This document shows, piece after piece, positions 9,505-18,510 of a DNA stretch of 64,000 nt (its first letter is position 1; each line of letters begins with the position of its first letter). A model generated the notes under the pieces. It was given only the letters and a program-made list of their open reading frames with translations. It was not told the origin of the DNA and ran no database searches. Made by a program: the position numbers and the translations under genes. The DNA comes from Candidatus Finniella inopinata (lineage in GTDB: Bacteria > Pseudomonadota > Alphaproteobacteria > Paracaedibacterales > CAIULA01), in NCBI RefSeq assembly GCF_004210305.1, contig NZ_SCFB01000007.1, forward strand, positions 98,566 to 162,565, written 5' to 3'.

Positions 9505-12246
9505 ATGGTCAAGTCTTCCTTAAGGGCATTAGGCATTCTCGCAGTTCTTTTGTGTGCTGGCCTGACCACGCTTCAAATACCGTCTATCAAAAAAGATTTA
9601 CTGATCTGGGTTATCGAAAAAGCCTTGAGCGAACCGAACCACAAAGTTGCCATCGATACGGTTGATGGTATTTTGCCCTTTACGTTAAATGTTCCTAACC
9701 TTGAAATTTATGACAAAGGGGATGATGACAAAGCAGAGCCGTGGCTGAACTTAAAGCAGCTGGATATAAAGGTTTCCTGGCTTCCCTTTAAAATCAGTTT
9801 TATACGCCTAGAATCCATAAAAGTTCTAAAACGGCCGGTTTTCCATAATGTTTCAATCAGCCTGTCCGAGTTAATGGCCATTTTAGTTTCTCAACGATCT
9901 ATTCAGGAATTTGAGGCCCGATCCATTACCATCGACGCTTGTTTAACAGGAAAGGCTTATGATGGCACGCTTTCTTGGCGCCCGCATCCCATAAAGGGTC
10001 AGAATGTTGTCTTAAAAAGTTCGATTGGGAGCCTTGTCGCCACCCTGGCCCAGGGAAGGGCCGATGAAATGACCATTGATGACATTCAACTTTTTTACAA
10101 AGATTTTGCAATCAAGGGAACCGTGAAGGTTTTTGCGCCCAGCAACAACCCCCTTGAAGCCAGTGTTGTTTTGTCAGAGGCAAAAGGGGGAAGCTGTTCG
10201 TTGACCCTTACAAAAGATCATAACTTGTTGACGATCGAGGATATGGTTCTGTCGTATCATGATAAAAATGTAACGGGTTCTGGGCAGCTCAATACCGAAA
10301 CCCGCGAAGTGAAGGGCGCTTTTATAGCCAATATTTTCCAAGGGGCCCCCGTGGCAACAACTCTGGATGGTACCCTTTCCCACCCCCACCTAAAGGTTAA
10401 CTGTCCCGATCATCAGGCAACAGCGGATATCCAGTGGGATCAAATGACGGATACAGTCGCTTTTGACTTTTTGGTGAAAAAGTTAGCAACCCATGGCATC
10501 GACCTGCATACGCTTTCCGGAAAGGGAACAATGACGACGGCCCTTACAGGACAGGCCAATTTGCAACTGGGGGCGGGCTCGGTCCATGGGCTGGCTTTTG
10601 GCAAATCAACAGCCACTTTGAAACTTGATCAAGGAATCGGGACGTATCAATTGGATTTAACCCCTGCAGATAAGGGAACATCCTTAAGCCTTACCAGCGC
10701 CGGTCATTTAAGCCTGGAAAAAGACAATCCGAAAATTAAAGGGGAATTAAGTCTTAAAACCTTTATTTCTCGTTCGAAAAAGAAAACAGGCAAGTTGGCC
10801 CAGAAAAATATTGAAATCAGAACAGCTTTTGAATGGTCGTACCGAGAACTGATGTGGAATTCGTTCTATCAACCCGGAAGCGCTAAGCCATTAAACTTGA
10901 AAGGGATCTTGACCCTAACCGATGGAAAAGCCTTGGCCCACAGCCCTTGTCGTATAACGGCTAACGGTCAATTCAACCTAAGCGCTATCATGCCGTGGCT
11001 CTCCAACGGGGACCGCATCAGTGGCAAAGCCTTGGTTGACCTGGACTTGACGGGAACTTATGCAAACCCGATTTTACAGGGTATGATTAAAATCAAAAAA
11101 GGATTTTACGAAATCGCCGAATTTGGCACTTGCATTGGGAATGTGAACCTGGACCTTGAAGCCAAAGGTTCAAACCTTACCATCGTAAATTTTCAAGCAA
11201 GTGACGGAACGAAAAGATCTGCACCCAGCGGACAACTGACCGGCCAAGGGGTGATTCACATAAAAGATTTATTTAACCCTGTCTTGGATGTCAGCCTGAA
11301 GGTGCAAGATTTTCAAGTGGCAGCCAGCGACAGTTTTTTTGCCCGGGCCGATGGAGATATCACATTTAAGGGGCCCTGTCATCATGCCAAGGTTGAAGGG
11401 GCCGTTACGTTGAGCCCAGCAAAACTGATGCTAGAGGAAGTTAACCCCACGCCGCCAATTCCCGCCATTAAATTGATTGAGTCGTCATTGCAGCATTTGG
11501 ACAAAAGAACAAAACCAGCAGAGCTAAAAATTTTCCCCATCCTTCTGAAATTAAAGGCCCCTAAACGCTTTATGATTCAAGGATTTGGTTTGGAAAGTTT
11601 ATGGGAAGGTGAAATGGATGTTACTAATTACTTAAGCGACACCCAATTGGTTGGCTCAATTACCCTTGTAAAAGGCAAATTGGATTTATTAGGTAAGTCC
11701 ATGAAAATTAGCCAGGGGCACATACGATATGATCAAGCTGTCCCCAACGACCCTTTTCTGTCCATTACTGCTGTTCGTGATGTTGATGGTGTGACCATTA
11801 ACCTTGTGGTGGAAGGGCGAGCCTCTAGCCCGCGTTTCACGTTTTTATCAACCCCTGCCATGGCGGAAGAAGAAATTCTGTCTCGGCTTTTGTTTGGAAG
11901 AGAGCTTAGTAAAATATCTGTGGGACAAAGTTTACAGCTGGCTGCCGCTGTGGCCTCGATGCATGGTCAAAAAGGGTTAAATATTATGGACAAGGTACGA
12001 TCTTCTTTTGGATTAGATGCGTTGGAAATCAAAGAAAACACTAATGATAAAGATGGCAGCACATCGCAAGCTCTCAGTATTGGTAAGGAATTTGGCCGAG
12101 TGCGCATTTCTTTGGATCAGGCCGTCACAACAGGCAGCAGCAAGGCCACCATCTCAACCGCCATAACACCCAGCCTTAACCTGGATGTTGACATCGGCGG
12201 TAGCGGAAATTCGAACTTTGGCCTCAGCTGGATAAAACGATATTAA
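9505..12246 (+). CDS. tamB: TamB-like translocation and assembly module protein
   Basis: A 913-residue inner-membrane-anchored protein with an N-terminal membrane helix (residues 5-25) and a long, beta-rich periplasmic body. The C-terminal DUF490/TamB domain (about 600-913) shows the family signs: repeated LDL/VDLDLTG strands, VEGRASSPRFTFLSTPAMAE and the EEILSRLLFGR block near the end. TamB-type proteins bridge the periplasm and support outer-membrane protein assembly or lipid transport. It is short compared with the roughly 1,250 residues of the enterobacterial protein. No tamA is adjacent; bamA, 29 kb away, is the only Omp85 gene here. It starts 140 bases after the PaaK-like gene and is followed by a hairpin terminator. 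Confidence 0.85.
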   Translation: MVKSSLRALGILAVLLCAGLTTLQIPSIKKDLLIWVIEKALSEPNHKVAIDTVDGILPFTLNVPNLEIYDKGDDDKAEPWLNLKQLDIKVSWLPFKISFIRLESIKVLKRPVFHNVSISLSELMAILVSQRSIQEFEARSITIDACLTGKAYDGTLSWRPHPIKGQNVVLKSSIGSLVATLAQGRADEMTIDDIQLFYKDFAIKGTVKVFAPSNNPLEASVVLSEAKGGSCSLTLTKDHNLLTIEDMVLSYHDKNVTGSGQLNTETREVKGAFIANIFQGAPVATTLDGTLSHPHLKVNCPDHQATADIQWDQMTDTVAFDFLVKKLATHGIDLHTLSGKGTMTTALTGQANLQLGAGSVHGLAFGKSTATLKLDQGIGTYQLDLTPADKGTSLSLTSAGHLSLEKDNPKIKGELSLKTFISRSKKKTGKLAQKNIEIRTAFEWSYRELMWNSFYQPGSAKPLNLKGILTLTDGKALAHSPCRITANGQFNLSAIMPWLSNGDRISGKALVDLDLTGTYANPILQGMIKIKKGFYEIAEFGTCIGNVNLDLEAKGSNLTIVNFQASDGTKRSAPSGQLTGQGVIHIKDLFNPVLDVSLKVQDFQVAASDSFFARADGDITFKGPCHHAKVEGAVTLSPAKLMLEEVNPTPPIPAIKLIESSLQHLDKRTKPAELKIFPILLKLKAPKRFMIQGFGLESLWEGEMDVTNYLSDTQLVGSITLVKGKLDLLGKSMKISQGHIRYDQAVPNDPFLSITAVRDVDGVTINLVVEGRASSPRFTFLSTPAMAEEEILSRLLFGRELSKISVGQSLQLAAAVASMHGQKGLNIMDKVRSSFGLDALEIKENTNDKDGSTSQALSIGKEFGRVRISLDQAVTTGSSKATISTAITPSLNLDVDIGGSGNSNFGLSWIKRY

Positions 12247-12301
12247 ACAAAAACACGTATAAATTAACTAATTTTTTACTAAATAAATTCTAAAATTTTA
12301 T

Positions 12302-12333
12302 ATGAAGCAGAAGTTCCGCTTCATTTATTTTTT
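12302..12333 (+). terminator. Rho-independent terminator after tamB
   Basis: A 7-bp stem (ATGAAGC at 12302-12308 with GCTTCAT at 12318-12324), a 9-base loop and a T-rich tail. It ends tamB transcription and stands just before the ribosome site of the next gene. Confidence 0.65.
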
Positions 12334-12349
12334 AAATTTGGAGTAAAAA

Positions 12350-13189
12350 ATGACCTTAAAAATGAATATGATCCTAGGCTTTGCGGCTTTGTCCTTATCA
12401 GCGGCAACAAGCCTATCGGTTAACGCCTGTAACGAAGACAACCATCACGAGTATTCCAAGGCCGCAAAAGACTGTGCCTCAAAAGCAGCTCAAACTTCCA
12501 CTATTTTGGATGCCCTTGATATAGATAAAGCCCAACACACATCAGAGTGTGCTTACAATATCTATTGGAACAACACATGGGGTGTGGCCTATGACCTGGT
12601 TACCTATAACAGAAGTATCGACATTGTAGCACCCCTTTCTATGCCAGATCAACAATCCTATTATTACTACTATTACAATCCTACGCCTCCTACAGGAAAT
12701 GTAGGTTCGTTGGCTCACATTTTTGCTGAAAGACAAGATGTCCCGATGATGCTAGCGTTTGAAGATGGGCTGAAGAAAAGTCAAGAGAAATTTGCTGAAA
12801 AAGGCAGCTACTCAAGCAGGGACGATATGCGTAAAGCTTTCTGGACACAAGCTTTATCAGTAAAAAATAAGTTCCAGAATTCGTTCCTAAATGTGGCGGC
12901 AGAAAAAAATAACGTTTTGTTCGCAAAAGTTTGCTTGCTTTTGGGTATGCCCGCTAGCGAGTTGTCGGCCCCATTAGGCCCTCTTAAGAATACAACCCTT
13001 CATAGCAGCGCAGCAGCTAATACGGTCGATTTCTTTAAATTTGCAGCGGATCTTTTAAAAGAGAATAGTCTTTTGGATGACGCATTAAAAATGAAAACCA
13101 GCGAAGGCGATGGCTTCACGCCTGCTGAGCTCGCAGACAAGGACAAATCTTATGCAGTGATGGGTTATATTAGCACCCTTTCTGCTTAA
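12350..13189 (+). CDS. Exported protein of unknown function, possible degenerate ankyrin-like C-terminus
   Basis: A 279-residue protein with a Sec signal peptide (residues 1 to about 27, ending SLSVNAC). Two early cysteines (in NACNEDN and DCASK) may form a disulfide. A run of six tyrosines near residue 105 precedes a Pro/Thr-rich turn. The C-terminal third (TTLHSSAAANTVDFFKF, then GDGFTPAELADKDK) has the spacing of worn ankyrin repeats, but the match is weak and I do not assign it. GGAG lies 6 bases before the ATG. It is the only gene between two terminators, so it is monocistronic. No homologue recognised. Confidence 0.6.
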   Translation: MTLKMNMILGFAALSLSAATSLSVNACNEDNHHEYSKAAKDCASKAAQTSTILDALDIDKAQHTSECAYNIYWNNTWGVAYDLVTYNRSIDIVAPLSMPDQQSYYYYYYNPTPPTGNVGSLAHIFAERQDVPMMLAFEDGLKKSQEKFAEKGSYSSRDDMRKAFWTQALSVKNKFQNSFLNVAAEKNNVLFAKVCLLLGMPASELSAPLGPLKNTTLHSSAAANTVDFFKFAADLLKENSLLDDALKMKTSEGDGFTPAELADKDKSYAVMGYISTLSA

Positions 13190-13233
13190 CTTTCTTAATC
13201 TTGTCTGTAATCGTTTAGACAGTTAGCTACTTT

Positions 13234-13268
13234 ACACCCAACAGACATCAGATCTGTTGGGTGTTTTC
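13234..13268 (+). terminator. Strong Rho-independent terminator
   Basis: A perfect 12-bp stem (ACACCCAACAGA with TCTGTTGGGTGT), a 7-base loop and TTTT. It ends the exported-protein gene at 12350-13189. Confidence 0.85.
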
Positions 13269-13549
13269 ATAATATTCCAACCCTTTAACTTGACATTAAT
13301 CCTTCCATACCCACTTATAAGGACAGGGTGACTTCGTATAAGAATTTGTCGTTGTGAAATTAATGGCAATTGGAAGAAGAAATACCCTTTCGCCTTTCGA
13401 TCTCTATATTTTTGAAAATTGCGGACTTTAACCCCTTTCATATGTACTGGGGGCATGATCCTGATTTTCGAATTTGTATATCGAAATCATAGGGTATTAG
13501 GTTTTTAAAGGCCGACAGCCCTTTTCACACTATTAACTTTGGATTTATA
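13269..13549 (+). other. Non-coding leader before the DEAD-box helicase gene
   Basis: About 280 bases with no credible gene on either strand. The stretch 13470-13492 holds an imperfect inverted repeat (GATTTTCGA with TCGAAATC). A long leader is common for cold-induced RNA helicases, so this is likely the promoter and 5' leader of that gene (inference). No tRNA or known riboswitch was recognised. Confidence 0.35.
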
Positions 13550-15043
13550 ATGACAACTTTTGAAACGTTAAACTTGCCGACTGCTTTAGTCGAGGCCCTG
13601 AAAAACATTAACATTACTGCCCCAACCCCCATCCAAGCCCGTGCCATTCCGATTGGCCTGGAAGGAAAAGATATTTTAGCCTCGGCCCAAACGGGAACTG
13701 GTAAAACTTTGGCTTATGCGCTGCCAATGATCACAAAACTTCTGAATGAACCCGAATCTGCTGCCTTAATTTTGGTACCCACTCGCGAATTGGCCGTACA
13801 GGTGAGAGCTTCCCTGGCGCTGCTTTTGAGCAAAGCCATGCCCTTAAAAATGGCGGTCCTTATTGGGGGCGAGCCTATGATGAAGCAATTCATGCAGCTG
13901 CGGGCACGTCCACGTATTATTATTGGTACACCAGGCCGCATTAATGACCACCTGGCCCGTAACAGCGTGAACTTGAAAGAAACCAATTTTGTCGTCATTG
14001 ACGAAGCCGACCGCATGCTCGATATGGGGTTTGGTGTTCAATTAGACAAAATCGTAACCTATCTTCCAAAAGTCAGACAAACAGTTATGTTTTCGGCGAC
14101 CTTATTGCCTGCGATCATCAAAGTTGCAGACAAATATCTAAAAAGTCCGACCAGCATAAAAGAAAACCCTGAAGCGAGCGCAGCACCTAAAATCAAACAG
14201 GAAATCATTCACACATCAGCGGCTGATAAATTTGGACACCTGTTACATGAATTAAACCAACGGGATGGATCAGTCATTGTGTTTGTAAAAACCAAAAGAG
14301 GGGCTGATCATCTGGCTGACAAATTGAGGCAGAAAGATCAAAGCGCTGATGCCATTCATGGTGATTTGCGTCAACGTCAGCGGGATCGGGTTATTCATAA
14401 CACGCGCGAAAATAGAAACCGTATCTTGGTGGCGACTGATATTGCTGCCCGTGGTCTTGATATTCCCCAGATTCGCCACGTTATCAATTATGATTTACCC
14501 CATTGTGCCGAAGACTATATCCACCGTATTGGACGTACTGCCCGTGCCGGTATGGAAGGCAACGCGTTGTGTCTGATTTCGCCAGAGGATAATAAATATT
14601 GGAAAGCTATTGATCGTTTGATGAACCCCGGACAACAGCCGGAAAGGCAATCCTACTCAACACGGCCTGCTAACCGCCCTAGCAACGGTGGCGAGCGGAG
14701 CGAACGTCGTTCTGGTGGTGGTGGCGACCGCTCTTATAGTGAGCGTCGTCCAAGCGGTGACCGTCCAGGTGGTGAGCGTCGCCCCAGCGGAGACCGCCCT
14801 TATGGTGACCGCCCTAGTGGTGAAAGATCCGGTGGTGAACGTTCTGGTGGTGGTTTCCAAGGTCCAAGAAAGCCTTTCAAGGGAAGAGCTGGCGACGGCC
14901 CGCAAAAGCCAGAAGGCACTTGGCAAAAGAAAGCACCTGGAGAAGCCTCATCTTTTAAGGGCAAACCAGCTGCTAAGAAACCTTTTAAATCCGATGCTGC
15001 TAAACCTGACCGCTCAAAGTTCAAAAGAACTGGGTTTCGGTGA
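13550..15043 (+). CDS. DEAD-box ATP-dependent RNA helicase, RhlE-like
   Basis: Unwinds RNA duplexes, probably during ribosome assembly or mRNA decay. All core motifs are present: TPIQARAIP (Q motif), AQTGTGKT (I), PTRELAVQ (Ia), VIDEADRMLDMGF (II), SAT (III), VIVFVKTK (IV), ATDIAARGLDIPQ (V) and HRIGRTARAG (VI). The core ends near residue 350. The last 140 residues are a low-complexity, Arg/Gly/Ser/Asp-rich tail with short repeats of the type GGERRPSGDRP, followed by a Lys/Pro-rich end; such tails bind RNA non-specifically and can promote condensates. The repetitive DNA at 14680-14860 encodes this tail. The 360-base gap upstream suggests its own promoter. Confidence 0.9.
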   Translation: MTTFETLNLPTALVEALKNINITAPTPIQARAIPIGLEGKDILASAQTGTGKTLAYALPMITKLLNEPESAALILVPTRELAVQVRASLALLLSKAMPLKMAVLIGGEPMMKQFMQLRARPRIIIGTPGRINDHLARNSVNLKETNFVVIDEADRMLDMGFGVQLDKIVTYLPKVRQTVMFSATLLPAIIKVADKYLKSPTSIKENPEASAAPKIKQEIIHTSAADKFGHLLHELNQRDGSVIVFVKTKRGADHLADKLRQKDQSADAIHGDLRQRQRDRVIHNTRENRNRILVATDIAARGLDIPQIRHVINYDLPHCAEDYIHRIGRTARAGMEGNALCLISPEDNKYWKAIDRLMNPGQQPERQSYSTRPANRPSNGGERSERRSGGGGDRSYSERRPSGDRPGGERRPSGDRPYGDRPSGERSGGERSGGGFQGPRKPFKGRAGDGPQKPEGTWQKKAPGEASSFKGKPAAKKPFKSDAAKPDRSKFKRTGFR

Positions 15044-15065
15044 TATATCCGCACTGTCAACAGAT

Positions 15066-15092
15066 GTCATCCCCGCTTAGGCGGGAACCCAG
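15066..15092. repeat. Short palindromic dispersed repeat (REP-like)
   Basis: GTCATCCCCGC, then GCGGGAACCCAG around a TTAG centre. It forms a small GC-rich hairpin and has the look of the GTCATCCC-type palindromes scattered between genes in many proteobacteria. A related copy lies at 35790-35815. Confidence 0.5.
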
Positions 15093-15106
15093 ACAAATAC
15101 GACCAG

Positions 15107-15127
15107 CCCCCCGCCTTCGGGGGGGTT
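15107..15127 (+). terminator. GC-rich hairpin between convergent genes
   Basis: A 7-bp stem of C/G (CCCCCCG with CGGGGGG) around a CCTT loop, followed by only GTTATGG. It separates the helicase from the minus-strand gene ending at 15149 and may act as a terminator for the helicase, although the T-tract is poor. Confidence 0.5.
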
Positions 15128-15148
15128 ATGGTATGAAATACTTTCGCC

Positions 15149-16177
15149 TTATGGTTTTGGCGCCAACAAATACCGACACAACATGCGAAATCGTTTCACG
15201 TCGTCCGTTGCCGCTGTGACCCCTAGACTTGTCAAAAATGTAGTCACTGGGGCACCAGTTGCAAGTACACCCTTTCCCACAATCGTTGTCGTCCCAGCAC
15301 TTGCACTATGCTTAGAAAAAACATTGGTTACGGTTGAACCATCTTTAAACCTTCCCGTACCATCACGCCCTGTGCCCAACACATAATCAAAAACAGTTGG
15401 AACAATTGCACTCAAATCATCAGCAGCAGAAATATTAGCAGTTATCCATGTTTGCGAAAGACCAAAGAGAACCCTTAAAATAGTTAAGCCCTTATCCGCT
15501 GGTAATAAAAGTGAGGCCGCAACCTGTTGAGTGGCGCCGTTACTAGAAAACAGGCTGTAAGGCACTGCGCCTCCTTTTAAAACATACTTTCCCTCACCAT
15601 CAGCCAATGCAAATGTGGAATCACCTATAAAAACAACATTTGGTGTTTGATTGGCAATAAGGGAGTTAGAGAAACAGTCATCTATTATTTTTTCCAAAAG
15701 TAATGTTTTAATTTGCGCACCCGTCGTTACAATTCCTTGACTGGCAGCTGTCATTTGAGCCATTAAGGTTGTCAGATCAGCTTCCATTGAGTTCCGCATA
15801 GCGCCAACATTAGCGCTTAATTCCGTCATCGTGTCATTCATAGAACTCTCCATCCCCGATGAAAAAGTGCTTGAGAATCTTTGTTGTGATGTGCCCAGCT
15901 GACTCATATAGGTATTTAATTCTGCCACGGCGTTATTCACAGAGTTCCCTCCCCCCTGCGCAATACTGCTTGATAGTGCCTGTTGCAACGTGTCCAATTT
16001 CTGCATGATTGTTGTACTGCCATCCCCTATTCCTATTCGGGTAAGCAGCTCTCTGTTACTGAAAGCATAAGGGTTGAAGGTATTTTGACCATCGGAGGCA
16101 CTAACAGGCGTTGAAAAGCTAAGTAGTTTGACAAAAGCCCCCAAAAATAAAAGGTATTTATAAGGCATTCTCATCAC
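15149..16177 (-). CDS. Exported coiled-coil protein of unknown function
   Basis: A 342-residue protein with a Sec signal peptide (cleavage after PVSA-SD, about residue 28). Residues 55-160 are rich in Gln, Ser, Met and Leu with heptad-like spacing and several Asn-rich turns, consistent with a long helical or coiled-coil region. The C-terminal half contains short Gly-rich beta-like strands (VVFIGDSTFALADGEGKYVL, then GTGRDGTGRFKDGST). Three starts lie within nine bases (GTG 16177, ATG 16174, ATG 16168), with an AGAAGAAG site upstream favouring one of the first two. It is divergent from rimP and convergent with the helicase, so it is transcribed alone. No family recognised. Confidence 0.55.
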   Translation of the reverse strand: MMRMPYKYLLFLGAFVKLLSFSTPVSASDGQNTFNPYAFSNRELLTRIGIGDGSTTIMQKLDTLQQALSSSIAQGGGNSVNNAVAELNTYMSQLGTSQQRFSSTFSSGMESSMNDTMTELSANVGAMRNSMEADLTTLMAQMTAASQGIVTTGAQIKTLLLEKIIDDCFSNSLIANQTPNVVFIGDSTFALADGEGKYVLKGGAVPYSLFSSNGATQQVAASLLLPADKGLTILRVLFGLSQTWITANISAADDLSAIVPTVFDYVLGTGRDGTGRFKDGSTVTNVFSKHSASAGTTTIVGKGVLATGAPVTTFLTSLGVTAATDDVKRFRMLCRYLLAPKP

Positions 16178-16418
16178 TTCTTCTTTCTTATAAAACAGAT
16201 CACATATACAAATTATTAATTATAATGCTTAATAAAGTATTAATATTTCGAGAAAAATTTCAAATAAATGAAAAATAGAACTTTATATGCTTTTCCAGAA
16301 GAAATTTCAGCCATTTTTGTAAAAGAAAAAACGAAAAGACGAAAAGACTTGAATTTCAAAAGGTGAGACCCTACATTCCAGAGTATTAGATTGATTATTA
16401 ATTTAAACGTAAAGTTTC

Positions 16419-16892
16419 GTGACGATTATCCAAAAAATTGAAGACTTACTGACGGATCCTCTCTCTCATAAGGGATATGGTATCGTACGGGTAAAACTTT
16501 CTGGGGAACAAAGGCCCACCTTACAGATTATGATCGAAAGGCTTGATGGCGAAGGCATCATAGTCGACGATTGCGCAACCGCTAGCTATACAATTGCAGC
16601 ATTATTAGATGTTGAGGACCTTATAAAAAGCCAATATGTGTTAGAGGTTTCATCACCTGGGTTGGATCGGCCCTTGGTAAAAATTGCCGATTACAAAAAG
16701 TTTGTGGGAAAAGATGTGACTGTGAAAACAGCACAGGCCTTTAATAATCGGAAAAATTTTTCAGGAAAGTTGGAATCTGCGGAAGAAACAGCTATAACAA
16801 TAACACTGGATGCCCCATCAGCCGCTGAAGAGGCTTTGGTAAAGATTGAATACGCGAATATTCGATCGGCCCGCCTGAAGGCGATCGTTTAA
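16419..16892 (+). CDS. rimP: Ribosome maturation factor RimP
   Basis: Needed for 30S subunit maturation. The sequence fits RimP along its whole 157 residues: GYGIVRVKLSG, TLQIMIERLDG, the YVLEVSSPGLDRPL signature (about 75-88) and a C-terminal Sm-like barrel with a FSGKLES strand. It starts with GTG and no strong ribosome site is visible. It is the first gene of the classical rimP-nusA-infB translation/transcription operon, with nusA 61 bases downstream. Confidence 0.9.
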   Translation: MTIIQKIEDLLTDPLSHKGYGIVRVKLSGEQRPTLQIMIERLDGEGIIVDDCATASYTIAALLDVEDLIKSQYVLEVSSPGLDRPLVKIADYKKFVGKDVTVKTAQAFNNRKNFSGKLESAEETAITITLDAPSAAEEALVKIEYANIRSARLKAIV

Positions 16893-16953
16893 AAGTCAGC
16901 CAATTTTAATTTTGAAAGTCTTATTTTGAAAGAAAAGCAAAAGGATAAATCCC

Positions 16954-18495
16954 TTGGTTAGTAGAAAAATTAAACCTGTTGAACAAGTTGCAACCGCTCA
17001 ACCTCGCCATGAATTATTGCAGGTTGCTGAAATAGTCGCCCGTGAAAAGGGCATTGAACGTGATGAAGTCCTAGAGGCGATGGAGCAAGCTATTCAAAAG
17101 GCCGCCAAGTCTAAGTACGGGTTTGAGCACGATATTCGGGTTGAAATTGATCGCACATTGGGTGATGTAGCTATTCATCGTGTGCGCACTGTGGTTGACG
17201 TTCTAGAGGACGACCTAACGCAAATAACGTTGGAAGAAGCTCAAAAATTAGATGATACAGCGGCAGTTGGCGATGAATTGACAGAAACGTTACCGCCTAT
17301 TGAATTTGGTCGTGTTGCGGCCCAGACTGCCCGCCAAGTTATTGTCCAAAAGGTACGGGACGCAGAACGGACACGTCAATATGCCGAGTTTAAAGACCGG
17401 GTTGGGGAGATCATCAGCGGCCTTGTTAAACGGGTAGAGTTTGGTAACGTTATTTTGGATTTGGGGCGCGCCGAGGGTGTTTTGCGCCGTGAAGATATTA
17501 TTCCCCGTGAGACATTTCGTACAGGTGATCGCATCAGAGTTTTTGTTGCTGAGATTAACCCAGATGCTCGCACGCATTTAATCATTTTGTCACGAACACA
17601 CCCACAATTTATGGCTAAGATGTTCGAGCAAGAAGTTCCTGAAATTTACGATGGTGTCATTCAAATTAAGGCCGTTGCCCGTGATCCAGGCAGTCGAGCT
17701 AAGATTGCCGTATACACATCTGACCCCAGTATTGATCCTGTGGGTGCATGCGTTGGGATGCGGGGCAGTAGGGTCCAAGCTGTGGTAAACGAGCTGCAAG
17801 GTGAAAAAGTTGACATTATTCCCTGGTCGTCAAATCCAGCGACGTTTGTTGTTAACGCCTTGGCGCCAGCAGAAGTTATGAAAGTCGTGATTGATGAAGA
17901 AGCTCAGCGCGTTGACGTGGTGGTTGCCGAAGACCAGCTAAGTCTGGCGATTGGCCGACGCGGACAGAACGTTAGATTAGCATCACAGTTGACCGGTTGG
18001 AATATTGATATGATGACCGAAGAGGATGAAGCTAAGCGCAGAGCGGCAGACACGGAAAACCGTTCGCAATTGTTCATGGAAGCTTTGGATGTTGATGAAA
18101 TGATCGCACAATTATTAATCGCTGAAGGTTTCTCTAGTATTGAAGAAATCACACAAGTTGATTTGGCCGAATTTTCTAATGTCGAGGGATTTGATGAAGA
18201 AATAGCCCAAGAACTACAAAATAGAGCCGTTCTCTTTTTGGAAAACAGAAATGAGAGTTTAATGGCCCGCACCCGCGAATTGGGAGTCGAAGAACCCGTT
18301 TTCCAATTGGTAAATTTGACCCCGGAGATGTTGGCTTCTTTGGCAGAAGCAAAAGTTCGCACCCTGGATGAGGTGGCTGAACTTTCTGGTGACGAATTAA
18401 TCGAAATAGTGGGCAACAAGTCCTTGTCTGTAGATCAGGCGAATGAAACAATAATGGCCGCACGGGCCCATTGGTTTGAAGAAGACCAACAATAA
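16954..18495 (+). CDS. nusA: Transcription elongation and termination factor NusA
   Basis: Binds RNA polymerase and controls pausing, termination and antitermination. The 513 residues show the N-terminal polymerase-binding domain (about 20-130), an S1 domain (about 150-215: ISGLVKRVEFGNVILDLG), two KH domains (VGMRGSRVQAVVNELQGEK and LAIGRRGQNVRLASQLTGW) and two C-terminal acidic helix-hairpin-helix repeats (about 380-510), as usual in proteobacteria. The start is TTG, supported by AAGGA nine bases upstream. It lies 15 bases before infB. The small ylxR gene that many alphaproteobacteria carry between nusA and infB is absent. Confidence 0.93.
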   Translation: MVSRKIKPVEQVATAQPRHELLQVAEIVAREKGIERDEVLEAMEQAIQKAAKSKYGFEHDIRVEIDRTLGDVAIHRVRTVVDVLEDDLTQITLEEAQKLDDTAAVGDELTETLPPIEFGRVAAQTARQVIVQKVRDAERTRQYAEFKDRVGEIISGLVKRVEFGNVILDLGRAEGVLRREDIIPRETFRTGDRIRVFVAEINPDARTHLIILSRTHPQFMAKMFEQEVPEIYDGVIQIKAVARDPGSRAKIAVYTSDPSIDPVGACVGMRGSRVQAVVNELQGEKVDIIPWSSNPATFVVNALAPAEVMKVVIDEEAQRVDVVVAEDQLSLAIGRRGQNVRLASQLTGWNIDMMTEEDEAKRRAADTENRSQLFMEALDVDEMIAQLLIAEGFSSIEEITQVDLAEFSNVEGFDEEIAQELQNRAVLFLENRNESLMARTRELGVEEPVFQLVNLTPEMLASLAEAKVRTLDEVAELSGDELIEIVGNKSLSVDQANETIMAARAHWFEEDQQ

Positions 18496-18510
18496 ACTTA
18501 AAGAGACAGC

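Noticed and set aside
14657-15080. Long open frames and repetitive DNA on both strands at the end of the helicase gene, CRISPR-like at first sight
   Set aside because: The repeats are short, irregular and in frame with the Arg/Gly/Ser tail of the helicase; there are no spacers. The other-frame proteins are low-complexity shadows.
17904-18419. Open frame of 171 codons antisense to nusA
   Set aside because: Ser-rich complement of the acidic C-terminus of NusA; no independent start signal or family.
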